Origin: Rubrobacter sp.
GTDB lineage: Bacteria; Actinomycetota; Rubrobacteria; Rubrobacterales; Rubrobacteraceae
NCBI GenBank assembly: GCA_013815485.1
Contig: JACDGB010000119.1
Span: 1-6,161 of the forward strand
Direction: 5' to 3'
Length of the DNA: 6,161 nucleotides
Positions within the stretch are counted from its first letter, which is position 1; each line of letters begins with the position of its first letter. The translations under genes and the position numbers were made by a program. Under the pieces are notes generated by a model. That model had not been told where the DNA came from, searched no databases, and saw only the letters and a list, made by a program, of their open reading frames with translations. Shown piece by piece: positions 1-5,747 of this stretch.

Positions 1-1188
1 CGGGTCTTTCAGGAGCCTTTCGTAGATGATGCGCTCGTGTACCCCGTGTTGGTCGAGGATTATGAGGTCTTCCTTCTCCTGGGCGATGATGCACCGTCCG
101 GCGAACTGGCCGATGGGCGAGAGGTCCGCGGGATCCATCTCCTCGGTCAAGGCTCCCGTGCCGTCCCTATCCGGAGCCAGGGCCGCCCGGATGGTCCCAA
201 CGACAAGCGGATAGGCGGAACGCCCACCCCGCAAACGCACCGCGCTCTTGGCCGGATGCACGTTCACGTCCACCTCGCCCGGTCCCAACTCCAGCCGCAA
301 AAACGCCGCCGGATGCCGTCCTTTCGGGAGAAGATCCGCATACGCTTTCGCCACCGCCGGGGCGAAAGAATCCCCCTCCACGACCCGGCCATTCACCGCG
401 ACGTGCAGATAGCGCCGGGTCGGAAAGCTCACTGCTAGCGGGCTCACGAAACCCCACAAGATGGGATCATCCAGAGCGATGAGGCTGCGCGCCAGCGGGA
501 GGCCGTGAACCTGCGAAATCCTCTCGCGCAGATCCGCTGCCGCCGACAAAGCCAGCACGCCGCGCCCATTCGAGCGCAACGAGAACCCCACCTCCGGGCG
601 GCTCATGGCGAGAGATTGCATCACCATCGCCACCGCGTTCGACTCAGCTCGCTCCGTCCCGAGAAAGCCCCGCCGCACCGGCAGGTTCAGGAATAGGTCC
701 CGCGCCTCGACCGTCGTCCCCGGCGGATGCGCGGCTGGCATGGTCTCGACCAACTCCCCGGCGAAGACCCGTACACGGATACCGGTCGTCGCGCCGGGCC
801 TCCCGGTCGTGAGAGTCAGGGACGAGACGGCACCGATAGCGTGCAGCGCCTCGCCCCGGAAGCCCAAAGAGACGACGCGGGCGAGGTCGTCGGCGGTCTC
901 GATCTTGCTAGTCGCGTGGCGGCGCACCGCCCTCCCAGCATCGTCCGGCGACATCCCGGAGCCGTCGTCGCGGACCCGGATGAGCGAGACGCCGCCGCCT
1001 TCGATCTCCACCTCCACCCGGCTCGCCCCGGCATCCAGCGAGTTCTCCACCAACTCCTTCACCGCCGAAGCGGGACGCTCGATCACCTCTCCGGCAGCTA
1101 TGCGATGCGCCACCTCGGGCGGCAAGACACGAACGAGTCCCGCATACTCCGCCGCCTCTTCGGCGATGAGCCGGGGGAATAGCCTCAA
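1..1188 (-). CDS. mutL: DNA mismatch repair protein MutL, 3' end beyond the window
   Basis: MutL is the GHKL ATPase that links MutS mismatch recognition to strand incision. The 396 visible residues contain ATP-lid motif I (E45 and N49 in KELVENSLDAG), motif II (RDDGSGM, D74), RHATSK (91-95), motif III (GFRGEAL, 109-115) and the S5-fold DVNVHPAK (307-314). A linker of only about 20 residues (338-357) leads into the C-terminal domain. There DQHGVHERIIYE (379-390, bases 19-54) fits the MutL endonuclease motif DQHA(X)2E(X)4E with Ala changed to Gly, so this should be a nicking MutL as in bacteria lacking MutH. The start is uncertain. Homology begins near RVLPPEVA (from residue 20); the only in-frame start before it is TTG at 1188, with AAGGGA about 10 bases upstream. 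An inner TTG at residue 22 would cut the first strand. Identity is certain; the N terminus is not. Confidence 0.95.
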   Translation of the reverse strand, partial: MRLFPRLIAEEAAEYAGLVRVLPPEVAHRIAAGEVIERPASAVKELVENSLDAGASRVEVEIEGGGVSLIRVRDDGSGMSPDDAGRAVRRHATSKIETADDLARVVSLGFRGEALHAIGAVSSLTLTTGRPGATTGIRVRVFAGELVETMPAAHPPGTTVEARDLFLNLPVRRGFLGTERAESNAVAMVMQSLAMSRPEVGFSLRSNGRGVLALSAAADLRERISQVHGLPLARSLIALDDPILWGFVSPLAVSFPTRRYLHVAVNGRVVEGDSFAPAVAKAYADLLPKGRHPAAFLRLELGPGEVDVNVHPAKSAVRLRGGRSAYPLVVGTIRAALAPDRDGTGALTEEMDPADLSPIGQFAGRCIIAQEKEDLIILDQHGVHERIIYERLLKDP

Positions 1189-1217
1189 GACCCATTCATC
1201 CCTTGGCAGTTTATGTA

Positions 1218-1246
1218 ATTAATGTTCTGTAGAAGAAGCCTTACAA
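1218..1246 (-). promoter_or_regulatory. Weak candidate promoter for mutL
   Basis: On the minus strand TTGTAA (1246-1241) and ATTAAT (1223-1218) are separated by 17 bases; each matches the sigma-70 consensus at 4 of 6 positions. The pair lies in the AT-rich spacer between the PIN gene stop and the mutL TTG, where mutL would need its own promoter if it is not read through from the cassette. Chance matches are easy in such AT-rich DNA, so this is only a pointer. Confidence 0.2.
1220..1239 (+). repeat. Left copy of a possible imperfect inverted terminal repeat
   Basis: Reading inward on the plus strand, this segment has the order TAATG, TTCT, three bases, GAAGA, A, GC. The opposite cassette end, read inward on the minus strand from 3317 to 3299, has TAATG, C, TTCT, two bases, GAAGA, GC. 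About 16 positions agree once small gaps are allowed. No transposase is present, and such a short gapped match could be chance. Confidence 0.2.
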
Positions 1247-1279
1247 GATCAGGGACTGGCTGGATTTCCTTACCAACCA

Positions 1280-1813
1280 TCAAGAACCCAGCCGACGGTG
1301 TTCTTCTGCCCTTGCTCCGCTCTTTAGCCACGTAAGTGGTTCTTCTGCTTCGTTGCACGGACTTACCCAAGAGACGCGTGCGATTTCGGGCACTTCACCT
1401 CTGGCGGCGTTAGCGTAATGTTTCCTGATATAGTTTTCGTAGGACACTATAACTTCATCAGTTCCGAATGCAGCTTCCAACAGATGCAAATCCTTTAAGA
1501 TCTCTTTTACACTCAAACCACTGTTTTCAGCGTAAGTTTCCATCTTGGAACGCAATTCCCGATCCGCGTCTATATTGGCATACACTATTTTGCCTTTTCG
1601 CCCCATGGTTACTAACCAAAGCCTGGCGAACTTAGACTGGTGTTTATCCCATTCCGTACGAATATCTGGAGTCACGACGACACGGTGGGATATCTCGAGT
1701 ACCACCTTAAGAAAGTCTCGGCACTGTTTAGACGTTGGATGTATCGCAGCCTCTCCACCAGAAGCGCGAGCCACACAAGCATCAATAACCAAACGTTTAG
1801 AGAACCCAGGCAT
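1280..1813 (-). CDS. PIN-like domain nuclease, partner of the upstream ATPase
   Basis: A 177-residue soluble protein with a PIN-like layout. It has a first beta strand ending in Asp (LVIDA, D11), an Asp/Glu-bearing strand-helix junction (VVVTPDIRTEWDKH, E54), and a helix-strand unit around KDLHLLEAAFGTDEVIVSYE (D108, with D119 or E126 as the last acidic position). PIN domains are metal-dependent RNases, common as toxins and sometimes cleaving tRNA or rRNA. The final acidic residue is Glu where many families have Asp, so catalysis is likely but not certain. The C-terminal 25-30 residues (from about 150) are charged and of unclear fold. The ATG lies 2 bases after the ATPase stop (TGAGGATG), which implies one transcript and coupled translation; the GAGG there is too close to the ATG to be an ordinary Shine-Dalgarno sequence. 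Codon use is AT-richer than in mutS. It could also be a PIN-fold protein that binds without cutting. Confidence 0.75.
   Translation of the reverse strand: MPGFSKRLVIDACVARASGGEAAIHPTSKQCRDFLKVVLEISHRVVVTPDIRTEWDKHQSKFARLWLVTMGRKGKIVYANIDADRELRSKMETYAENSGLSVKEILKDLHLLEAAFGTDEVIVSYENYIRKHYANAARGEVPEIARVSWVSPCNEAEEPLTWLKSGARAEEHRRLGS
1300..1348 (-). repeat. Short direct repeat in the PIN gene 3' end
   Basis: GCAGAAGAAC occurs twice on the minus strand (1348-1339 and 1309-1300), 39 bases or 13 codons apart in the same frame. It encodes the AEE in AEEPL and again in AEEHR. It may be the trace of a small tandem duplication that extended the C terminus, or chance. Confidence 0.35.
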
Positions 1814-1815
1814 CC

Positions 1816-3228
1816 TCAGTTTGCGCTTTGACTCGATTCAACCGCATCTAGATAACGACTCTCTGTTTCAAGCTTGATCGCAGAGAAATCTTCGGGCCAA
1901 TTACCAAAGGAGCCCTGCTTATCTAGGTCATGGCTTGAAACACGAGTCTTGCCATCCTGAGTTCTACTGAACCAATGAAGTTTAACTTTCTCAGGATTTA
2001 GATCACCTTCTGCTATAAGCGTTTGTAGACTGAGCAAGAGTAAGTCGCTATGTGTTTCAACTACGACTCGAACACCACGTTTACTCGCTTCCGCAAGCAG
2101 TTCGGCCATTGCTGCTTGCGCGCGAGGATGTAGATGAATCTCGGGCTGCTCCAGATACACTAACTGTCCGGGCTTTGCAGCCAACAAGGCAACAAGAACG
2201 GGCAAAGTCTGTGAAACTCCGAATCCTACGTCGGCAATACTTACCATATCGCTCGCTCCATTGTCTGCCTCATGTGGCAGTCTTCCGACGCGCAACTCGA
2301 CTTGTACATCATCTAGCTGGTTGGCTTCAGCCTTCCAGGTTAAACCAAGTGTTTCAAGATACTGGCCCAATTTGTCAAGCAAATGTGGCTCGTTACTACC
2401 CCAAAAATTCACAATACTAGCAACATAATTGTTGAATGTACCGGGAAATTGTGGTCCTACGGACGTAGTTTTATAAGTTCTTGACGGGTTGCCTCTAAGG
2501 CCAGGGACGTGAATTATATCTCTAATGTATCCCTCAAAAGAGCGTCCGGGCGTAGCTCCAGGCAGAGGTAAAGTCTCGGGCAAGGTACGCTTCTCGTCAT
2601 TACTTATAAATCGCAATCCGAAATTCAAGAAACACTTAGATTGCCGCACCACCCATTCGAATTCTTGTCCTTCTTCAGCATCGTTCCCATTTTGCTCTTC
2701 ATCCTCATCGTCGATTAGGGTATCCATTAGGATCTCTCTGAATTCTTCGAGCCGTCTTGGAACCAGTGTAGTCACTTCTTCAGGAGACATTTCCGGTCGG
2801 AGCGTGTATTTCTCATTCCCAGCCTCATATGTCATTTCGACCAGCTCCACACCCTTGCTCGATCCACTGCCGAATACTTCCGCCAAACACTGATCGCCGT
2901 CTATTTCGAGTTCTACACAAAAGGTTTCTGCACGCTCACCATTACCCAACTTGGACAGCAATTGGCTCTCAGCAGAAGTAAATTGGACATTGGGTCCGTT
3001 GATAAGAAGTGAGCCAGGATCATAATCAGTTTCCAGCGTCTGTTTAAGTAGCAGCAAAGGCTGCAAAGCACTCGACTTGCCTGAACTGTTCGCTCCCGAC
3101 AATATTGTCAGAGGACGAATCTCCATAGAGAATTCTTCCGCGATAGACTTGTAGCCACGAACAGAGATCTTGGTAATGCTGCCTGTATCTACATTGTTTC
3201 TGTTTGCAGACTTTGAACGTCTAGCCAC
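1816..3228 (-). CDS. AAA/ABC-type ATPase with DUF3696-like C terminus
   Basis: A 470-residue cytosolic ATPase of the AAA_15/AAA_21 (OLD/RecF/SMC-like) group. After ITKISVRGYKSI, the typical first strand of this family, come Walker A GANSSGKS (45-52) and an ALQPLLLLKQT helix. A divergent middle region (about 80-325) includes a very acidic stretch (173-189). Then follow a signature-like DVGFGVSQTLP (333-343), Walker B with catalytic Glu LEQPEIHLHP (359-368, E363) and an H-loop ETHSD (391-395). GSFGNWPEDF (439-448) near the end resembles the WP-x-F motif of DUF3696 proteins. Relatives include the sensor or assembly subunits of PARIS (AriA) and Septu (PtuA), and uncharacterised ATPases. The start is GTG at 3228, preceded by AAGGAGG at 4 bases. 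The PIN gene follows after 2 bases, so the ATPase probably controls that nuclease; this is inferred from context. There is no membrane segment or fused nuclease domain. Confidence 0.9.
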   Translation of the reverse strand: MARRSKSANRNNVDTGSITKISVRGYKSIAEEFSMEIRPLTILSGANSSGKSSALQPLLLLKQTLETDYDPGSLLINGPNVQFTSAESQLLSKLGNGERAETFCVELEIDGDQCLAEVFGSGSSKGVELVEMTYEAGNEKYTLRPEMSPEEVTTLVPRRLEEFREILMDTLIDDEDEEQNGNDAEEGQEFEWVVRQSKCFLNFGLRFISNDEKRTLPETLPLPGATPGRSFEGYIRDIIHVPGLRGNPSRTYKTTSVGPQFPGTFNNYVASIVNFWGSNEPHLLDKLGQYLETLGLTWKAEANQLDDVQVELRVGRLPHEADNGASDMVSIADVGFGVSQTLPVLVALLAAKPGQLVYLEQPEIHLHPRAQAAMAELLAEASKRGVRVVVETHSDLLLLSLQTLIAEGDLNPEKVKLHWFSRTQDGKTRVSSHDLDKQGSFGNWPEDFSAIKLETESRYLDAVESSQSAN

Positions 3229-3232
3229 TTTG

Positions 3233-3239
3233 CCTCCTT
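3233..3239 (-). promoter_or_regulatory. Strong Shine-Dalgarno sequence of the ATPase gene
   Basis: AAGGAGG, a near-perfect anti-16S match, lies 4 bases before GTG at 3228 and decides that start. It contrasts with mutS, which has no such site, and fits a cassette that brings its own expression signals. Confidence 0.8.
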
Positions 3240-3245
3240 GACATT

Positions 3246-3260
3246 ATTCTACCATTGGTA
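3246..3260 (-). promoter_or_regulatory. Possible operator palindrome next to a -10-like box
   Basis: TACCATTGGTA (3250-3260) is a perfect inverted repeat, TACCA-T-TGGTA. On the minus strand TAGAAT (3251-3246) overlaps its edge by two bases and resembles a -10 element; at 17 bases spacing the -35 position reads AGACGC, which is weak. A repressor bound here would block transcription of the ATPase-PIN pair. No regulator gene is seen in the window. Confidence 0.3.
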
Positions 3261-3288
3261 TTTTGGCTGCGTCTTTGACCATGCCTTT

Positions 3289-3316
3289 GAAATAGAATGC
3301 TCTTCGGAGAAGCATT
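3289..3316 (-). terminator. Weak possible terminator at the mutS stop
   Basis: On the minus strand AATGCT (3316-3311) pairs perfectly with AGCATT (3301-3296). An inner CT/AG pair extends the stem to about 8 base pairs with one bulged T and a CCGA loop. The stem begins inside the mutS TAA. The tail CTATTTC is only partly T-rich, and the stem is not GC-rich, so termination may be partial or absent. Confidence 0.35.
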
Positions 3317-3317
3317 A
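3299..3317 (-). repeat. Right copy of a possible imperfect inverted terminal repeat
   Basis: Read inward on the minus strand, this copy runs TAATG, C, TTCT, CC, GAAGA, GC and resembles the plus-strand segment at 1220-1239. It overlaps the mutS stop codon and the terminator-like hairpin, which may explain its symmetry without any mobile-element role. Confidence 0.2.
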
Positions 3318-5675
3318 CCCCGCGAAGTCCTTGACGCCCTCGGCTTCGAGGCGGGCGAGAATCTCCCCTGCACGATCCGTGACCTGCCGCGGAAGCCCCG
3401 CAAGCCGCGCCACATGCACCCCGTAAGAAGAGGACTCCGCGCCCTCTTCGATGCGGTGCAGAAATACTATTTCTCCGCCCACATCCTCGACCGCCGCCTT
3501 GTAGTTCTTGCAGCCGGGCAGAAGCTCTTCGAGGCGCGTCAACTCGTGGTAATGCGTTGCAAAGAGCGTCAAGGATTGAACATCGTCGTGCAGATATTCG
3601 GCCATCGCCCAGGCCAGGCTCATCCCGTCGTAGGTCGAGGTGCCCCGCCCAACTTCGTCTAGGATCACGAGACTCCGCTCCGTCGCCGAGTTCAGAATAC
3701 TCGCCGCCTCGGTCATCTCGACCATGAACGTAGACTCCCCGCTCGCCAGCCGGTCCTCCGCCCCGACCCGGGTGAAGATGCGGTCAACGACCCCGAGCGT
3801 GACTTCATCCGCCGGGACGTATGAGCCGGTCTGGGCCAGTAGTGAGATCAGGGCTACCTGCCGCAGATACACGGACTTGCCGGCCATATTGGGTCCGGTA
3901 ATGATCTGGAGCCGCGAATCCCCATCCACCCGCGCATCGTTTGGCACGAACGGCGTCTCCGTATTGTGCTCGACCACCGGATGCCGGCCTCCCACCACCC
4001 GGATGCCGCGCTCCGCCCTCACCTCGGGGCGGCAGTAGCGAAGTTCCATCGCGGCGGCGGCGAAGGAGGAGATCACGTCCACGACCGCCACGGCCCGCGC
4101 TATCTTCTGCAACTCGGGGGCTGCGTCTTTGACTGCGGCCCGGATCTCCGCGAGTATCTTGCGTTCCAGCCGCTCGACCTCGTCCCGCGCCCCGAGCATC
4201 CTCGATTCGTGCTCCTTGATCTCGACGGTGATGTAGCGGGCGTTGTGCTTGAGCGCCTTGCGATGCTCGTACCGATCCGGGACGTTGCTCGTCTCCTTGC
4301 CAGCCACCTCGATGAAATAGCCTTCGCCATCCCGGTAGCCGACCTTGAGGGTCTTGAGGCCGGTCTTCAGGCGTTCCTCGGACTCGAAGCGGGTCAGCCA
4401 GTCGTGGGCACCGTCCCTGAACTCGCGAGCTTCGTCCAGCTCGGAAGAATATCCCACCCGGATGACCTCGCCGCTCTCCTCCGAGATGGCCGCCGTTACT
4501 AGTTCCCGCACACCCGGCGGCTCCTCCATCGCCGAGATCACCCGTTCCAGAAGAGAGGATTTCTCCACAGCCGGCGCGAGCGTCTCCCCTAGTGGCCCAA
4601 GAGCTTCCAGTGCGCCTTTGAGCGAGAGCAAATCGTTCGGGGAGGCCGAGAGACGCACGATGCGCGTGGCGATGCGCTCCATATCCGGGATGCGGCCGAG
4701 GCTCTCGCGGACTTCCTCCCGCAGCATGTAGTCACCCGCCAGTGAGTCCACGGCCTCCAGGCGTTGCTCGATGCGATCCACTTCCAGCAGGGGTCGCTCC
4801 AGCCACCTCCGGAGCGCGCGTTGGCCCATCGGGGTGCGGGTCTTGTCCATCGTCGAGATCACATCGTCCAGCCCCAGGTTACGCCGCGTGGCCGCGTCCA
4901 ACAACATCCCGGATCCAGGATCGTATGGCCTGAATGCCACGACTTGCTCCGGAGGACTCCCACCACGCAGCGACGCAAGATATTGCAACAATGCGCCAGC
5001 CGCCCCAACAAGCGCGGGCCGTCCATCCAGCCCGAAGCCTTTCAAGTTCGAGGTACTGAAGTGACGTTTAAGGGCGTGTTCCCCGGCGGACGGCTCGAAG
5101 GTCCAGCGCGGGGCCGGGCTCACGGAGGCCCGCACCTTCGGCAGGTCCTCGGCGGCGGTGCGTTCGGGGACGACCAGCTCACGGGGCTGCCACCGCTCCA
5201 GTTCGGCGGCTAGTTGCTCCTGTGGCACCTCCGTGCCGGTGAACTCGCCGGTCGAGGCTTCGACGACGGCGACGCCAGCCGTGCCGTCACGGATCACGAA
5301 CGCGGCCAGGTAGTTGGCGTGTCCGGCGGAGAGGATGTTGTCCTCGATCACGGTTCCAGGCGTGAGTATCTGGGTGACCTCCCGAGTGAACTGCTTCGGC
5401 TTCGCCGGATGCGGGCGCTGCTCCGCGACCGCCACCGAATGCCCCTTGCGGAGCAGCGTCGCAAGATGTTCTTGCAAGGCGTGGCTCGGGACGCCGGCCA
5501 GGGGGACGCGGCCTCCGGCGTAGCCAGCGGCTTCGCGGCTCGTCAGGCGGATGGAGAGAGCCTGCGAGATCCTCTGCGCGTCCTCCTCGAACGTCTCGAA
5601 GAACGTCCCCACCTGATAGAAAAGTATCGTCCCTGGCGGCAATTGCGCCTTGAGTTCCGCGTAACGTCCCAGCAT
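3315..5675 (-). CDS. mutS: DNA mismatch repair protein MutS
   Basis: MutS is the homodimeric mismatch sensor that recruits MutL on ATP binding. The 786-residue protein is full-length for the Thermus-type family and shorter than E. coli MutS (853). The mismatch-reading Phe-x-Glu is present in GTFFETFEEDA (F25, E27), though the usual GDFYE reads GTFFE. The connector, lever and clamp regions fill about 120-560. The ATPase domain has Walker A GPNMAGKS (594-601), STFMVEM (648-654), Walker B LVILDEVGRGTSTYDG (D673, E674) and ATHYHEL (from 706, His708), then the final SSYGVHVARLAGLP helix-turn-helix. It ends about 25 residues later, without the long tail that carries the beta-clamp and tetramer contacts in enterobacteria. 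The start is ATG at 5675: an in-frame stop lies 13 bases upstream and there is no Shine-Dalgarno sequence, which suits leaderless translation. The expected downstream partner, mutL, is separated from it by the ATPase-PIN cassette. Confidence 0.97.
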   Translation of the reverse strand: MLGRYAELKAQLPPGTILFYQVGTFFETFEEDAQRISQALSIRLTSREAAGYAGGRVPLAGVPSHALQEHLATLLRKGHSVAVAEQRPHPAKPKQFTREVTQILTPGTVIEDNILSAGHANYLAAFVIRDGTAGVAVVEASTGEFTGTEVPQEQLAAELERWQPRELVVPERTAAEDLPKVRASVSPAPRWTFEPSAGEHALKRHFSTSNLKGFGLDGRPALVGAAGALLQYLASLRGGSPPEQVVAFRPYDPGSGMLLDAATRRNLGLDDVISTMDKTRTPMGQRALRRWLERPLLEVDRIEQRLEAVDSLAGDYMLREEVRESLGRIPDMERIATRIVRLSASPNDLLSLKGALEALGPLGETLAPAVEKSSLLERVISAMEEPPGVRELVTAAISEESGEVIRVGYSSELDEAREFRDGAHDWLTRFESEERLKTGLKTLKVGYRDGEGYFIEVAGKETSNVPDRYEHRKALKHNARYITVEIKEHESRMLGARDEVERLERKILAEIRAAVKDAAPELQKIARAVAVVDVISSFAAAAMELRYCRPEVRAERGIRVVGGRHPVVEHNTETPFVPNDARVDGDSRLQIITGPNMAGKSVYLRQVALISLLAQTGSYVPADEVTLGVVDRIFTRVGAEDRLASGESTFMVEMTEAASILNSATERSLVILDEVGRGTSTYDGMSLAWAMAEYLHDDVQSLTLFATHYHELTRLEELLPGCKNYKAAVEDVGGEIVFLHRIEEGAESSSYGVHVARLAGLPRQVTDRAGEILARLEAEGVKDFAG

Positions 5676-5681
5676 GAGACT

Positions 5682-5710
5682 ATTCTACGGGGCGTACCTC
5701 TTTCCGTCAG
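5682..5710 (-). promoter_or_regulatory. Candidate leaderless promoter of mutS
   Basis: CTGACG (5710-5705) and TAGAAT (5687-5682) are spaced by 17 bases on the minus strand. Six bases separate TAGAAT from the mutS ATG, so the first base of the ATG falls at +1. Together with the missing Shine-Dalgarno sequence, this is the usual pattern of leaderless genes in Actinobacteria and Deinococci. Confidence 0.5.
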
Positions 5711-5718
5711 CCCCTGAC
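5706..5718. repeat. Short inverted repeat over the mutS -35 region
   Basis: GTCAG-CCC-CTGAC is a perfect 5-base inverted repeat with a 3-base centre. Half of it forms most of the proposed -35 box. No T-run follows on either strand, so it is not an intrinsic terminator. It could be an operator half-site pair or chance. Confidence 0.3.
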
Positions 5719-5747
5719 ATCCGGTAAAACCCGAAACCTGGTCCGCG

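Larger units (their letters stand above)
1189..3314. other. Low-GC two-gene cassette between mutS and mutL, probably acquired
   Basis: Base composition changes sharply at both ends: sampled lines inside are about 42-48% GC, against about 67% in a sampled line of mutS. The segment starts at the mutS stop codon and ends at the proposed mutL start. It holds only the ATPase-PIN gene pair plus an 86-base and a 91-base spacer. No integrase, transposase or tRNA is visible, so the insertion route is unknown. The composition step is seen directly; horizontal acquisition is inferred. Confidence 0.6.

Noticed and set aside
605..1222. A 205-codon open frame on the plus strand opposite mutL
   Set aside because: It is the complement of conserved MutL motifs in GC-rich DNA, is rich in Arg, Ser and Pro, and shows no recognisable family.
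1185..1370. A 61-codon minus-strand frame overlapping the PIN gene end and the mutL start
   Set aside because: It has no ribosome site or known motif and half of it lies inside the PIN gene in another frame. Only its TTGA overlap with mutL was kept as a remark.
3238..3266. TTGACA on the plus strand at 3238-3243 as a promoter
   Set aside because: The only -10-like box (TATTTT) is 15 bases away, and it would run into mutS antisense with no plus-strand gene.
1155..3307. CTCTTCGG at 1155-1162 and 3300-3307 as a target-site duplication
   Set aside because: An 8-base match in two windows of this size is not rare; the left copy lies inside mutL coding sequence and the right one inside the hairpin after mutS.
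3966..4502. A 178-codon open frame on the plus strand opposite mutS
   Set aside because: It is antisense to the MutS core and clamp, where the opposite strand has unmistakable homology; a GC-rich shadow frame.
5214..5717. A 167-codon open frame on the plus strand opposite the mutS 5' end
   Set aside because: It covers the mutS N terminus and promoter in antisense and has no recognisable motif.
5727..5747. Hairpin after the EAL gene stop (CCaGGT pairing with ACCGG)
   Set aside because: Five pairs with a bulge and a 10-base loop, and no T-run after it: too weak for a terminator call.
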